Source: Bacteroides sp. GM023
GTDB taxonomy: Bacteria > Bacteroidota > Bacteroidia > Bacteroidales > Bacteroidaceae
Direction: 5' to 3'
Length of the DNA: 64,000 nt
Assembly: GCF_014750685.1 (NCBI RefSeq)
Contig: NZ_JAAXGE010000003.1
Coordinates: 620,001-684,000 of the forward strand
The notes below the pieces were generated by a model. That model had not been told where the DNA came from, did no database searches, and saw nothing but the letters and a program-made list of their open reading frames with translations. A program made the position numbers and the translations under genes. This document shows, one piece after another, positions 14,401 through 23,082 of the stretch. Position 1 is the first letter of the stretch. Each line of letters opens with the position of its first letter.

Positions 14401-15658
14401 TGAGAAGCGCGCCAAAATCATCCGTGATAGCGTTACTCAGATTCAGGGTTTCAATAACCAGTTTAATAAGACGAATGGCCTGACTTCTACTGAAGAACAA
14501 CTTAGTGCGCTGAAAACTTTCTATCATTCCCAATTAGACTTGGCGAAAAAGAATGGATTGGATGTTACCATGCTTACGGCCGTATATGAAGAAGCGAAAA
14601 GGAAAATAGAAGTTCAGGGAGCGAAAGACAGAGCGGCAGTAGTACAAAAATATGGGCTGGAAACTGCTGAAAATACTAAAAACCTAAAACTGAAAGCTCT
14701 TGAAGAAGAGCATCAAAAAGGTTTGCTTTCAGAAGAAGAATATGAAATCGCAAAGAATAAAATCAATAATGACTATATTCAAAAGAAGATAGAAGGAAGC
14801 GAACAATATTTCAATGCTGTTAGTAATATAATGAGTAGCGCTTCTTCTGCAGTTCAGGGATTCCAAGATGCAGAAATGAGCAAGGTTACCAGTAAATACG
14901 ATAAAGAGATAAAGGCTGCTAAGAAGGCCGGAAAGGATACTACCAAGCTAGAAGAAGAAAAAGAAGAAGCACTTAATCAGGTAAAGAAAAAGTATGCTGA
15001 CAAGCAGTTTGCTGTATCAGTATTGCAAATCACTGCCAGTACTGCTGTTGCTGCAATGGAAGCATATAAAGCAATGGCCGGCATTCCTATAGTTGGGCCG
15101 GCGCTCGGTGCAATAGCTGCCGCTGCTGCCGTTGCCAGTGGTGCGGCTCAGATAGCTGTAGCCAAACAACAGCGTGACGAAGCTAAAGGATTAAAATCTG
15201 GTGGTTATTCTGATGAATACGTAGAAGGATATACTAGAACAGGAAACCCTGATGATGTTGCAGGCGTCATTCCAGTTCACAAAAATGAATTTGTGACTAA
15301 CCATGAAGGAGTTGCGAATCCTCATGTGCGGCAATTCCTTGATGTTTTTAATGTGGCACAAAAGAATGGGACTATTAGAATGTTGAATACGACGCAGATT
15401 TTGGAGCAGGTTCGTACTAGAAGCGGGAAATATAGTGGTGGTTATTCGGAAGAGTCATCCACAGCTTCTTCCTCTGTGTATTCAGTAAGTGGGCATATTA
15501 TGGATGAAGATACTTTGCGGAAATTATTCATCTTGTTGAATACTAATAACGACTTGCTTCAGGCGATTCTTGAAAAGGATTTGATTGTAGATTCGCGTGC
15601 TGTTCGTGATGGGTTAAAGAAATTGGAGAGAATGGAAAAGAATGTCAGTCGTGGCTAA
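11432..15658 (+). CDS. phage tail tape measure protein
   Basis: A 1408-residue protein with a long N-terminal coiled coil (residues 1-130), then a TP901-type core: T-A-R-K-C-V-D-E-F-A-Q-M-Q-E-A-E, V-A-D-L-N-K-E-F-K-K-I-D and M-R-S-E-M-A-S-T-A-L-Q-G. Two membrane-like segments follow (about 485-505 and 575-595), then a long heptad-rich region, an alanine/glycine-rich hydrophobic stretch (about 1205-1250) and a C-terminal region G-Y-T-R-T-G-N-P-D-D-V-A-G-V-I-P-V-H. Tape measures set tail length and enter the envelope during injection; 1408 residues predicts a long siphovirus-like tail. Odd feature: C-P-I-C-G-N-N-P-C-T-C at about residue 787. It forms its own transcription unit. Confidence 0.9.
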   Translation: MSLKIDRVQLEIVIQQDSARQKMIELEEKMRSANKTLNAVKKQFGENSAEYKAQNNVVKALKAEYDKLFEKVGIGSLSLKELQNRQKELNAILRNLPGNSPLYTQYKAQLDEVNQRMKELKGTAESTKISLSKLTDGFNKYAAIGASVIASLTGITMTARKCVDEFAQMQEAESQVRKYTGMTSEQVADLNKEFKKIDTRTARERLNDLAGDAGRLGITAKKEVLEFVEAANMIDVALGEDLGQDAIKNIGKLADMFGDSERSMKENMLAIGSAVNEVAQNSSAAEPYLVEFSARMGGVAKQAKLSITNVMGFASALDQNMLRSEMASTALQGLILKLYQEPAKYAKLAKLDVEQFTKLMQTDANEAILQFLGSLGKLGGMDKMAPVLKAMKLSGAEAAGVISALASNVEKVRKEQDTANQAFRDGTSITNEYNVQNTTVQAELDKAKIRFKEIRIELGERLLPVMKYMVSTGSLTVKGLIEVISFFGEYKNTILTAIIAIVSYNAAMKLQWFWTNKVKTETGEYIIIQKLKQYWDKAVAASTWLYIAATSALTGKTRQAGLAMQAFFNILKLNPFASIATLVISVAGALYLFSRRTSEAHRAQLLMNSVMNDAKSNIAAEKTEVESLLKIAKDETALKGERLKAIEKLNKISPEYLGALKLETIATDEAKKSVDEYVQSLLTMAEIESVKSRLTDTDKQLDEMKSKQQEYLRERNSFLGALKTLPRNIGSMLTFGAVETSGDKLNADIEELQQKREQLKNLLEGMIKDKIAIETENAVEGDNGKCPICGNNPCTCDTKSDKKPWTTRLQNAENAHKEELLLLRKSSDALARTENEYQLDALQKELKFQVEKLAIIKKYQSSEKDKKHLAELGKMESETQTAIYNTLKKSEDTRLDLIKEYRDRRLNTISTGEKNLQLEQSKLNANGELTEKDYKNRLLTIEITSLYSRLEVAKDFQNDVSELEFQNGEVKAKALKEAGDNILYLEQQINEKRAKIIRDSVTQIQGFNNQFNKTNGLTSTEEQLSALKTFYHSQLDLAKKNGLDVTMLTAVYEEAKRKIEVQGAKDRAAVVQKYGLETAENTKNLKLKALEEEHQKGLLSEEEYEIAKNKINNDYIQKKIEGSEQYFNAVSNIMSSASSAVQGFQDAEMSKVTSKYDKEIKAAKKAGKDTTKLEEEKEEALNQVKKKYADKQFAVSVLQITASTAVAAMEAYKAMAGIPIVGPALGAIAAAAAVASGAAQIAVAKQQRDEAKGLKSGGYSDEYVEGYTRTGNPDDVAGVIPVHKNEFVTNHEGVANPHVRQFLDVFNVAQKNGTIRMLNTTQILEQVRTRSGKYSGGYSEESSTASSSVYSVSGHIMDEDTLRKLFILLNTNNDLLQAILEKDLIVDSRAVRDGLKKLERMEKNVSRG

Positions 15659-15659
15659 T

Positions 15660-15694
15660 GTCCTTTTTTGATGGCTATGGAAGGTATATATTTG
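15660..15694 (+). promoter_or_regulatory. phage late promoter, copy C
   Basis: GTCCTTTTTT at 15660-15669 and TATATTTG at 15687-15694, 27 bases apart as in the other copies. It begins two bases after the tape-measure stop. No ORF of useful length follows before the terminator at 15776. Confidence 0.7.
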
Positions 15695-15697
15695 CAA

Positions 15698-15809
15698 TGT
15701 GTTTGTGTGCTGAAAAGATGATCGCGTCGTGAGATGCTGTTCTTTTCATGTTTATTTTAAAAATTAAAAAGAAGTAACCCCGAAATCCGTGAGGACTCGG
15801 GGTTTATTT
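15698..15809 (+). ncRNA. candidate phage small RNA, about 110 nt
   Basis: A complete transcription unit without a gene: late promoter C predicts a start near 15698 and a terminator ends at about 15809. The only ORFs inside are an 11-codon and an 8-codon frame with no ribosome site. An A-rich linker (15755-15775) precedes the terminator stem. Possible roles are an antisense or regulatory RNA acting during late gene expression, or a packaging RNA; neither is shown by the sequence. Confidence 0.5.
15776..15809 (+). terminator. terminator of the small RNA unit
   Basis: AACCCCGA (15776-15783) pairs perfectly with TCGGGGTT (15797-15804), followed by TTATTTG. Immediately precedes late promoter D. 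Confidence 0.75.
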
Positions 15810-15811
15810 GT

Positions 15812-15846
15812 GTCCTTTTTTAAGGTCATTCTCAGATGTAATTTTG
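15812..15846 (+). promoter_or_regulatory. phage late promoter, copy D
   Basis: GTCCTTTTTTAAGG at 15812-15825 and TAATTTTG at 15839-15846. Almost identical to copy A, including CAGATG just before the -7 box. Predicted start near 15850, right at the ATG of the next gene. Confidence 0.75.
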
Positions 15847-15850
15847 CTGT

Positions 15851-16123
15851 ATGGAAATATATGATGCAATACGACGTATGAAGGAGAAAAGTGAAAGGGG
15901 AGAAACCTTTTCTTTTGCTTTCATGAGTTATAGTTATGAACGAAATAAAAGTAATGGCATAGTCAAAGTTGAACATGCAAAGCTTCGTAAACAGAGCACT
16001 TTGGAAACCAATCGCTTTGCTGACTATATGCTGAATTTTATAGATATGGATACTCTTGAATATGGTATGTGCTGGCAAATTTTATTGTTGGAATTTGATG
16101 GAAATGAGTTGGAACTTACATAG
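15851..16123 (+). CDS. hypothetical phage protein, 90 aa
   Basis: ATG 15851 lies four bases after the -7 box, so the mRNA would be leaderless if this start is used; an internal ATG at 15878 (M-K-E-K-S-E-R-G-E-T-F-S-F) is a plausible alternative. The protein has S-F-A-F-M-S-Y-S-Y-E-R-N-K-S-N-G and ends W-Q-I-L-L-L-E-F-D-G-N-E-L. Small proteins of this pattern sit between tape measure and tail-fibre genes in Bacteroides prophages, and the position suggests a tail accessory role. First gene of late unit 4. Confidence 0.5.
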   Translation: MEIYDAIRRMKEKSERGETFSFAFMSYSYERNKSNGIVKVEHAKLRKQSTLETNRFADYMLNFIDMDTLEYGMCWQILLLEFDGNELELT

Positions 16124-16126
16124 TGC

Positions 16127-17224
16127 ATGATGGATAATATTTATGAAAATATAGTTCCGTGGAACGGAGCGAATGATACCGGGCGCGATGTCCGGCTCAA
16201 ATGGCAACGGAATTTCGCAAAAATCGGAATAAACTTTCAGGAGTTAGAAGGAAAGTTCACTACGGTAGATGATTTGTTTGATTTGATAGCACAGGAACTT
16301 GATAAGAAACTTAGCAAGACAGAAGATGACCAGGCCGCAGGAATCGTTACCTTCTTGAAAGGTTTAGTTGCAGATGGACTTCTTGAAGCTAATGCCGGTC
16401 TTGTTGTCCGCAAAACAGAAGTTGTCGAACCTTTGATGATATCTTTATTATCAGAAGAATTGGAAGATAGTATTGTAGAAGAAGACGTAGATGTATTCAT
16501 TGAGGAAATACGTACTAGTACAGGTGGTGCAGCGACAATAGGCGAACTTGATAATGTAGTTGATGGAGCAGATAAAATATCAGATACAGATGATTTGCTT
16601 GTACGTTTGGCCGGGACATCGGAATGGTCTATCAATGCTACTTTATTTTCTCAAGTTTCACAACTAATGTCTAAGGTATTTCCATTTACTATTAATTTAA
16701 CAGGTGGCGGAATTTATGAGAAAGGTAGTTCACAGATTATTAACCTTTCGTGGACTTTTGACCGAGATATTGAATCACAATCAATCAATAATGAATCCCT
16801 GCTAATCGGAATCAGGGCAAAGCAATACACGGATGTTATCACTGATACAACCTATACTCTGAAAACAATACAGGGTGGGCAGGCTTATACAAAATCCGTA
16901 TCGGCACAGTTCAAGACAAAGAAGTTCTATGGAGTATCTGCTAATACTTCACTTGATAATGACGAAATCTTGTCTTTATCAAGCGCGTGGTCTGGGCGCA
17001 CTCAATCTACAACAGTATTTGATTGTACAGGTGGCAAATACCCCTATTACATTCTTCCGACCAGTATGGTATCCGGTATTCAATTTTGGATTGGCGGGTT
17101 ACGTAATACAGACTGGAACGAAGAAACTCGTGAAGTAACTAACAGTTACGGCTACAAGGAGAGTTACACAATATTCAGGTTGAACAGCATCCAAACGGGT
17201 GTATTAAATATTGAGGTGAGATGA
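16127..17224 (+). CDS. phage tail-associated structural protein, 365 aa
   Basis: Begins M-M-D-N-I-Y-E-N-I-V-P-W-N-G-A-N-D-T-G-R-D-V-R-L-K-W-Q-R-N-F-A-K, a pattern seen at the start of baseplate or upper-fibre proteins in Bacteroides prophages. Residues 40-160 are helical and acidic, and residues 190-365 are beta-rich (I-N-L-T-G-G-G-I-Y-E-K-G-S-S-Q, Y-P-Y-Y-I-L-P-T-S). This looks like a fibre with an N-terminal attachment part and a C-terminal beta domain. Its last four bases overlap the giant fibre gene, so they are coupled. Confidence 0.5.
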   Translation: MMDNIYENIVPWNGANDTGRDVRLKWQRNFAKIGINFQELEGKFTTVDDLFDLIAQELDKKLSKTEDDQAAGIVTFLKGLVADGLLEANAGLVVRKTEVVEPLMISLLSEELEDSIVEEDVDVFIEEIRTSTGGAATIGELDNVVDGADKISDTDDLLVRLAGTSEWSINATLFSQVSQLMSKVFPFTINLTGGGIYEKGSSQIINLSWTFDRDIESQSINNESLLIGIRAKQYTDVITDTTYTLKTIQGGQAYTKSVSAQFKTKKFYGVSANTSLDNDEILSLSSAWSGRTQSTTVFDCTGGKYPYYILPTSMVSGIQFWIGGLRNTDWNEETREVTNSYGYKESYTIFRLNSIQTGVLNIEVR

Positions 17225-20200
17225 ATGAACTAAAAGGAACAAACGTTTATGCTCCGCTTGTACCGGGGACTGACAGGGACTCCTATCCGACACACTATAG
17301 CAAGTATGGTAAAGGCGGGCATAAAGAAGTAGCTACCATTGACGAAAGAAACGCCATTACAGCCGAACGCCTAACAGAAGGCTGTGTTATTTATGTAGAA
17401 GAGACAGAACAGGAATATCAATATAAAAATGGTGAATGGATAGACTACCCTCTTGTTAAGGGTACAGACTATGATGATACGGAATTACGTAAACTTATTG
17501 GGGAAAAAGTAGATAAAGTAGAAGGCAAAGGACTTTCTACCAATGACTTTACTGATGTGGACAAAGAAGTTATTGCAATCCATTCAGAAGAAATAGACAG
17601 TTTGCAGGATTCAGTTAACGATATCTACCAGCGTCTTGATTCCACCACAGGAGTTCAATACTATATACGTGTACAAAATAATGGTGACAAGTCTTTTACT
17701 TCACAGAAAGGGGAGCCATGCGTACTTAACTTCACATTCATTTCACAGGAACGGTATAGTTACAGTGATCCATACGAAAATACTGGAGAACGTGGTAAGT
17801 GTGAGATATTTATCAAAAACTCTGTCAGTACTGATTATACACTGATAAAAACCCTGATGGTTAATTCTATCACTGCTACAAAAGTTGATATTGCCGAATA
17901 TCTGGCGAATGGAGCTAATTCAATCATGGTAAAGATAACCGGTGAGGTAACCGGACAGGCTACTCCGGCTTATACGTATAACGTAACGATGACATCATTG
18001 TCCGTCAAGGCGGATACTTTCCAATGGTGGACGCTGTACTCTACCGCAATATCCATTCCTTTGTATATTTCCGGTAACGTAAATAAAACCCTCAAAGTTA
18101 CTCTTGAAGGAGAAAATTACGCGAAAGCGTATGAACAGGTACTTGGAAACGTAATCTATACGGATACAGCTTTGAATTTTTCTATTAACCACCCGGAACA
18201 GACGGGTGTCTATAATCTATCCATATATCTTGAAAATTCGGATGGTACAATCAAGACCAGGACTGTATCTTTCAATATCATGTGTGCCGGAGAAGGAGAA
18301 CAGGTGAAATTGATGTGCGTGAATAATATTGCGGAGAAAGCGTCTAACTGGGCTAATAATAAATTGTTTGAGTATTCAATATATGACGGGGACGCTACGG
18401 CTACAGGCGGGACGTTTTCCATCCAAATGGATGGTAATACGGTATATACCAGTGAAGAAAGCACAATGCCGACCAATACCAGGAACAGTTTCTCCTATGC
18501 AATGGAGATTGAAACCGTTGACGATACGGACTTTGAAATCTCTGTAGCTGTATCAGATAATGGGGAGTCTTTGACCGGTACTATGATATTTCCGGTGAGC
18601 AACTCTTCCGGCTATTCGGCTACGGCCGGATCGGTCTTTTACATGAACCCTCGCACACGTACTAACAGTCAATCAAATTATCAGAAGATCATAAATGAAA
18701 TCGACAGTTCCCAAATTGATGCAGAGTGGGAAGGCATGAACTGGAACAATGACGGGTGGACTGTAGACAGTGACGGCAATCGCGTACTAAGAATGATGGC
18801 CGGGAGTTTATTGGATACCGGTTACAAGCCTTTTGTAGAAGAAAGCGCCCGTAACGGGAAAACCATTGAACTGGATTACAGGATTTATAATGTTACTGAC
18901 TACTCCGAGCCTATTATCACATTGTCTGTACCGGATGGAAAAGGATTTACCGGACTCAATATCTACGCAAATAATATATGGCCTTGCAGCCAGTCCCTTA
19001 AAAATGAAGAATTGCAGTCAATCCCGACCGATGATGGTGTGCGTATCAGGATAGCCATGACCATTTCGCCGAACATGTATGGAAATTCAGGATTCAATCT
19101 TTGCTCTATTTATATCAATGGAAAAAAGAACCGTACTTTCCTCTACGAATCAAATGATTACTGGGCGCAGAACGGAAATATAGCTATAGGTTCTGACTAT
19201 GCCGATGTGGACGTTTACGGAATCCGCATATATGATACCGGGCTAGGCTCCAATGCGGTACATAAGAACTTTATCAACTGGTTACCCGGTACGGATGAGA
19301 AGGCTGAGGAAAGCGAGAATAATAATCTGTATGACGCAATGGCTACGCAGCTGGATTTCGATGCCATACGGGCAAAAATGAATGTCTTTGTTTTTGATAA
19401 TATCTTCCCTTCCTATGATGATACGGCAAAAAGAACAGGTACTCTTGAGATACAATATGTAAATCACCCTGAACGTAACGTTTCCATCACAAATGCAGAA
19501 ATGGGCGGTCAGGGTACGTCGTCCAAAAAATATTGGGAATGGAATGAAAAAGTGAAGGTCAATAAAACAAGCTCTGTTATTACCTATGCGGACGGATCGA
19601 CAACGACCAAGAAGTTTATCATGTTCGATAATGTCCCCGCATGCGCATCCGTAACATTTAAAAAGAACTGGGCGTCTTCGATGCAGGATCACAAAGCTGG
19701 CTCCGTCAACTCATTCACTGACCTGTACAAACAACTCGGACTCACCAATGAAGCGATGGAATTGAATCCTGACGTTCGTGTATCCGTTTATCAGGAGCCG
19801 TTCATGGCTTTCCGTAAGGAACTCAATGACGAAGGGGAAATAGTCTATACCTGCATGGGAGAGTTTACAGGTGGTCCGGATAAAGGTGATAAATATTGTT
19901 TCGGCTATGATACCGACCTTTTTCCCGGACTTATCTCCATCGAGGGCGCTGACAATTCGCCACTTCCAGCGCTATTCCGTGTTCCCTGGAATACGTCGAG
20001 GATCACATACAATGAAGACGAGGAGTCATGGCAATACAATGGAGAAAACAGTATCGGCTTTGACGGTGGTGCTGCAGAGAATATAAAATACTGGATACCG
20101 GCGTATAACTTGGCCTATTCATGTTCGGATAGAATCCGCCCGTTTAGCGGGACATTGGCTGAACTGAATGCTGATGCTACCGGCTATAAAGAGAATGGTG

Positions 20201-23070
20201 TGGAATATTGGATAGCAAAGCCGGGAGATACAAACCTGTATAACCTGTATTATTATGAAGCTGCAGAAAAACAGTTCATACCATCCGATATCGGTGAAGG
20301 ACAAGTAAACCTGATATCACAACTTGTAGATAAGGGGTACGGTTTATCAAATGCTGATTTTATAGGAAAAACAAATGATGAACTGAATATGCTTTTCATC
20401 AATGCGCGTGTTGCCAAATTCAGGATTGAAGCTAAAGGTTACTTTGATATTCCCGACGCTGTATTCCATCACAATTTTATCGAATTTGTAGCGGCCACTG
20501 ACAATAGGGCAAAAAATACCTATCCATATTGTTTCGGTGAAGGTTGTAAATGGAAATGGAGACAGGATGACCTTGATACGATTATGCCTATTACTAATCA
20601 AGGACAACTCCGGAAGGGGTATTATGTTGAAGTACATGACAACTATGATACCGGAGCTTCGGTGTGGAATGGAGAAACCTCTGTGTTCTGGAATCTGCTG
20701 GAACTTGCATTCCCTGATGAGCTTGCCGCAGGAATGCGTTCCATGATGTCGGCCATGGAGGTATTAGGTGGTTTGAAATCCGGTACTCATGCGGAAAAAG
20801 TCTACGCCTGGTATCAGAAGTATTATCTCAACGTGAAAAACTACTTCCCGGCTGCTACTGTAAATGAGGATTCCAAGCGGTATGAGAATGCAAAATTAAT
20901 GATGAATGCTGGCCGGTACACGAATGATACCGACCCGTTGACTCAGGAACTAGGAGATTTGTACAGCGCTGAAACTGCATGGATGAAGAAACGTATCCAG
21001 TACATGTCATCAAAATACAGTTTTGGGGAGTATTCGGCAAATGGAACGGACTCAATAAATGTGCGTGCTGCCGGAAATGCAATCACATATGATATTATTC
21101 CCGCTATTGATATGTATCCTACCATTGCGAATGGCACAAGTATCGTTCGTGGACAGAGAACCAAAGCCGGCCAGGTGTGCCGGATGATAATAGACCTTGG
21201 CGGGACGGGTGACCAACAGAATATCATTCAGGGAGCCAGTTGGTTGATGTCAATCGGGAAATGGCATGATAAGAATGTGAATGGTAATCTCATTATCAAG
21301 GGCAGGATGCTGCGCGAACTGGAGTTGGGAAGCCGGACTGACCCGATAATAATTGCTATTACCGGGCTTACCATTGCTGATTGTGTATCTCTGCAGTCCA
21401 TTCTTTTGTCCAACATATCCACGCTGGCAGGCTCTCTCGATCTTACTGTATGTACTCATTTGCGTAGAATATGGGCGGATGGAACATCACTGACGCAAAT
21501 AAAGCTTCCACAAGGTGGTTGCTTGGAACTTGTACGGTATCCGTCCACAAACAGGTACCTGATGTTACAGAACTTTCCTCTTCTGAAACAGGATGGAGTG
21601 CTCATAGATGATTGCGCTGAAAGAATTACGGACTTTTTCGTTTCAGGTTGTCCCAGGATAAATCCTGTTGACCTTCTGATTAATATTATGAATGTACAGA
21701 AAGAACAGGCTGAAGAGCACGCTCTAAAACGAGTGCGTGCAGTGTTTGGGGAATACACATACAATGAAAACGGTGCGGAAATGCTTGACAGTCTTGGAGT
21801 GCTGGCAGACGGAACTTATGTCGGCCTTAACAGTTCCGGTGTGGCCGGTGATGATCCCCGTCCGGTTCTTGATGGCATACTCAATATTAATACAAATTGT
21901 TATGAGGATACAGTTATTGCTCTTCGTAATTATTTCAACAGGCTGATTCTTAACATAACAGGAGAATTCTACCTCAGATTCAAGGATTCTGTAATAGGGG
22001 CTTATATGATTTCAAATTTTGGTCAAGGTACTGGTATAACTAAAGCGCAAATGGCTTCAATTACGCAAAAGCTGTTTGGAAAACCGTTTAAAGGTAATAC
22101 GACTATTACAGAGTTTGATGAACTTCAATATATGACTTCCTTATTAAACGTTGATTCAGAGACATTCTCAGGTTGTAGTAACTTAAAATCAATAATATTT
22201 CCTGCTAATTTAATTGCAATATATAATAATGCCTTTTATCAATGTGATTTAAGAGAAATAGTAATACCGAAAACGGTAACAACAATATATCAGGCTGTTT
22301 TTGAGAAAAACGTTAATTTGGAAAGAGTGTCTTTTGAAGAACGAACAGAACTCATAACTATGAGATGGAGTCTTTTTGCAGGCTGTACTTCTTTAAGAGA
22401 GATTACTATACCTGACACGGCGGTTTTAGATTCTAATTCCGGCTCTTTATTTGATGGTTGTACAAACTTAGAGAGTGTACATCTATCCGACCGCTTTAAT
22501 ACACTCGGTTCTTATATTTTTAGAAACTGCTCCTCATTGACAGAGGTAAATATTCCATCAAGTATAACTTCGATTGGACGTTGTGCGTTTCAAATGTGCG
22601 GAATAAAATCCATTCTCTTGCCTGACATACAAAATGTGACAGTAGACGGCTCTGCATTTGACCAATGCATAAATTTAGAGAAAATAGATATTCCCGGTGG
22701 CTATAATATATCAATTGCTTCCGGTTTATTTAGTTCTTCTACAGCTTTGCAAGAAGCAACGATGGGCGAAGGTATTACCACAATTCCACCTACCTGTTTT
22801 AATAGGTGTACAGCTTTAAAGAAAGTTGTATTTCCTTCTACTGTATCTATGATATATGCAAACGTTTTTTTTAATGATTACTCTATGGAAACATTAGTTA
22901 TTAAATCAATAAATCCGCCCACAGTGGATGGCAATGATTTTGGATACAATTTCAGTAAACAGTGTAAGATTTATGTGCCCGATTCATCTGTAGAGACATA
23001 TAAGGGAAATAGCTGGTGGGCGCAGTATTCCACATGGATATATCCAATGTCATCATTACCAATAGAATAA
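17221..23070 (+). CDS. giant tail fibre/receptor-binding protein with LamG-like, CotH-like and BspA-type leucine-rich repeat regions
   Basis: A 1949-residue protein, ATGA-coupled to the previous gene. Order: a short N-terminal domain; beta domains (about 140-480); a LamG/concanavalin-like region (about 490-680); a region with CotH-kinase-like landmarks (Q-G-T-S-S-K-K-Y near 770, T-D-N-R-A-K-N near 1094, D-D-L-D-T near 1116, N-G-E-T-S-V-F-W-N near 1155); a long linker; and at least seven BspA-type repeats (about 1638-1930: 'F.GC..L..I.IP..V..I...AF..C'). LRR_5/BspA repeats bind host surfaces, so the C-terminus is probably the receptor tip. The repeat region (from about 22020) is visibly more AT-rich than the rest of the gene, suggesting a swapped module. 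The CotH match is from motif order only. Confidence 0.7.
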   Translation: MNELKGTNVYAPLVPGTDRDSYPTHYSKYGKGGHKEVATIDERNAITAERLTEGCVIYVEETEQEYQYKNGEWIDYPLVKGTDYDDTELRKLIGEKVDKVEGKGLSTNDFTDVDKEVIAIHSEEIDSLQDSVNDIYQRLDSTTGVQYYIRVQNNGDKSFTSQKGEPCVLNFTFISQERYSYSDPYENTGERGKCEIFIKNSVSTDYTLIKTLMVNSITATKVDIAEYLANGANSIMVKITGEVTGQATPAYTYNVTMTSLSVKADTFQWWTLYSTAISIPLYISGNVNKTLKVTLEGENYAKAYEQVLGNVIYTDTALNFSINHPEQTGVYNLSIYLENSDGTIKTRTVSFNIMCAGEGEQVKLMCVNNIAEKASNWANNKLFEYSIYDGDATATGGTFSIQMDGNTVYTSEESTMPTNTRNSFSYAMEIETVDDTDFEISVAVSDNGESLTGTMIFPVSNSSGYSATAGSVFYMNPRTRTNSQSNYQKIINEIDSSQIDAEWEGMNWNNDGWTVDSDGNRVLRMMAGSLLDTGYKPFVEESARNGKTIELDYRIYNVTDYSEPIITLSVPDGKGFTGLNIYANNIWPCSQSLKNEELQSIPTDDGVRIRIAMTISPNMYGNSGFNLCSIYINGKKNRTFLYESNDYWAQNGNIAIGSDYADVDVYGIRIYDTGLGSNAVHKNFINWLPGTDEKAEESENNNLYDAMATQLDFDAIRAKMNVFVFDNIFPSYDDTAKRTGTLEIQYVNHPERNVSITNAEMGGQGTSSKKYWEWNEKVKVNKTSSVITYADGSTTTKKFIMFDNVPACASVTFKKNWASSMQDHKAGSVNSFTDLYKQLGLTNEAMELNPDVRVSVYQEPFMAFRKELNDEGEIVYTCMGEFTGGPDKGDKYCFGYDTDLFPGLISIEGADNSPLPALFRVPWNTSRITYNEDEESWQYNGENSIGFDGGAAENIKYWIPAYNLAYSCSDRIRPFSGTLAELNADATGYKENGVEYWIAKPGDTNLYNLYYYEAAEKQFIPSDIGEGQVNLISQLVDKGYGLSNADFIGKTNDELNMLFINARVAKFRIEAKGYFDIPDAVFHHNFIEFVAATDNRAKNTYPYCFGEGCKWKWRQDDLDTIMPITNQGQLRKGYYVEVHDNYDTGASVWNGETSVFWNLLELAFPDELAAGMRSMMSAMEVLGGLKSGTHAEKVYAWYQKYYLNVKNYFPAATVNEDSKRYENAKLMMNAGRYTNDTDPLTQELGDLYSAETAWMKKRIQYMSSKYSFGEYSANGTDSINVRAAGNAITYDIIPAIDMYPTIANGTSIVRGQRTKAGQVCRMIIDLGGTGDQQNIIQGASWLMSIGKWHDKNVNGNLIIKGRMLRELELGSRTDPIIIAITGLTIADCVSLQSILLSNISTLAGSLDLTVCTHLRRIWADGTSLTQIKLPQGGCLELVRYPSTNRYLMLQNFPLLKQDGVLIDDCAERITDFFVSGCPRINPVDLLINIMNVQKEQAEEHALKRVRAVFGEYTYNENGAEMLDSLGVLADGTYVGLNSSGVAGDDPRPVLDGILNINTNCYEDTVIALRNYFNRLILNITGEFYLRFKDSVIGAYMISNFGQGTGITKAQMASITQKLFGKPFKGNTTITEFDELQYMTSLLNVDSETFSGCSNLKSIIFPANLIAIYNNAFYQCDLREIVIPKTVTTIYQAVFEKNVNLERVSFEERTELITMRWSLFAGCTSLREITIPDTAVLDSNSGSLFDGCTNLESVHLSDRFNTLGSYIFRNCSSLTEVNIPSSITSIGRCAFQMCGIKSILLPDIQNVTVDGSAFDQCINLEKIDIPGGYNISIASGLFSSSTALQEATMGEGITTIPPTCFNRCTALKKVVFPSTVSMIYANVFFNDYSMETLVIKSINPPTVDGNDFGYNFSKQCKIYVPDSSVETYKGNSWWAQYSTWIYPMSSLPIE

Positions 23071-23082
23071 TAATAAAGATAT

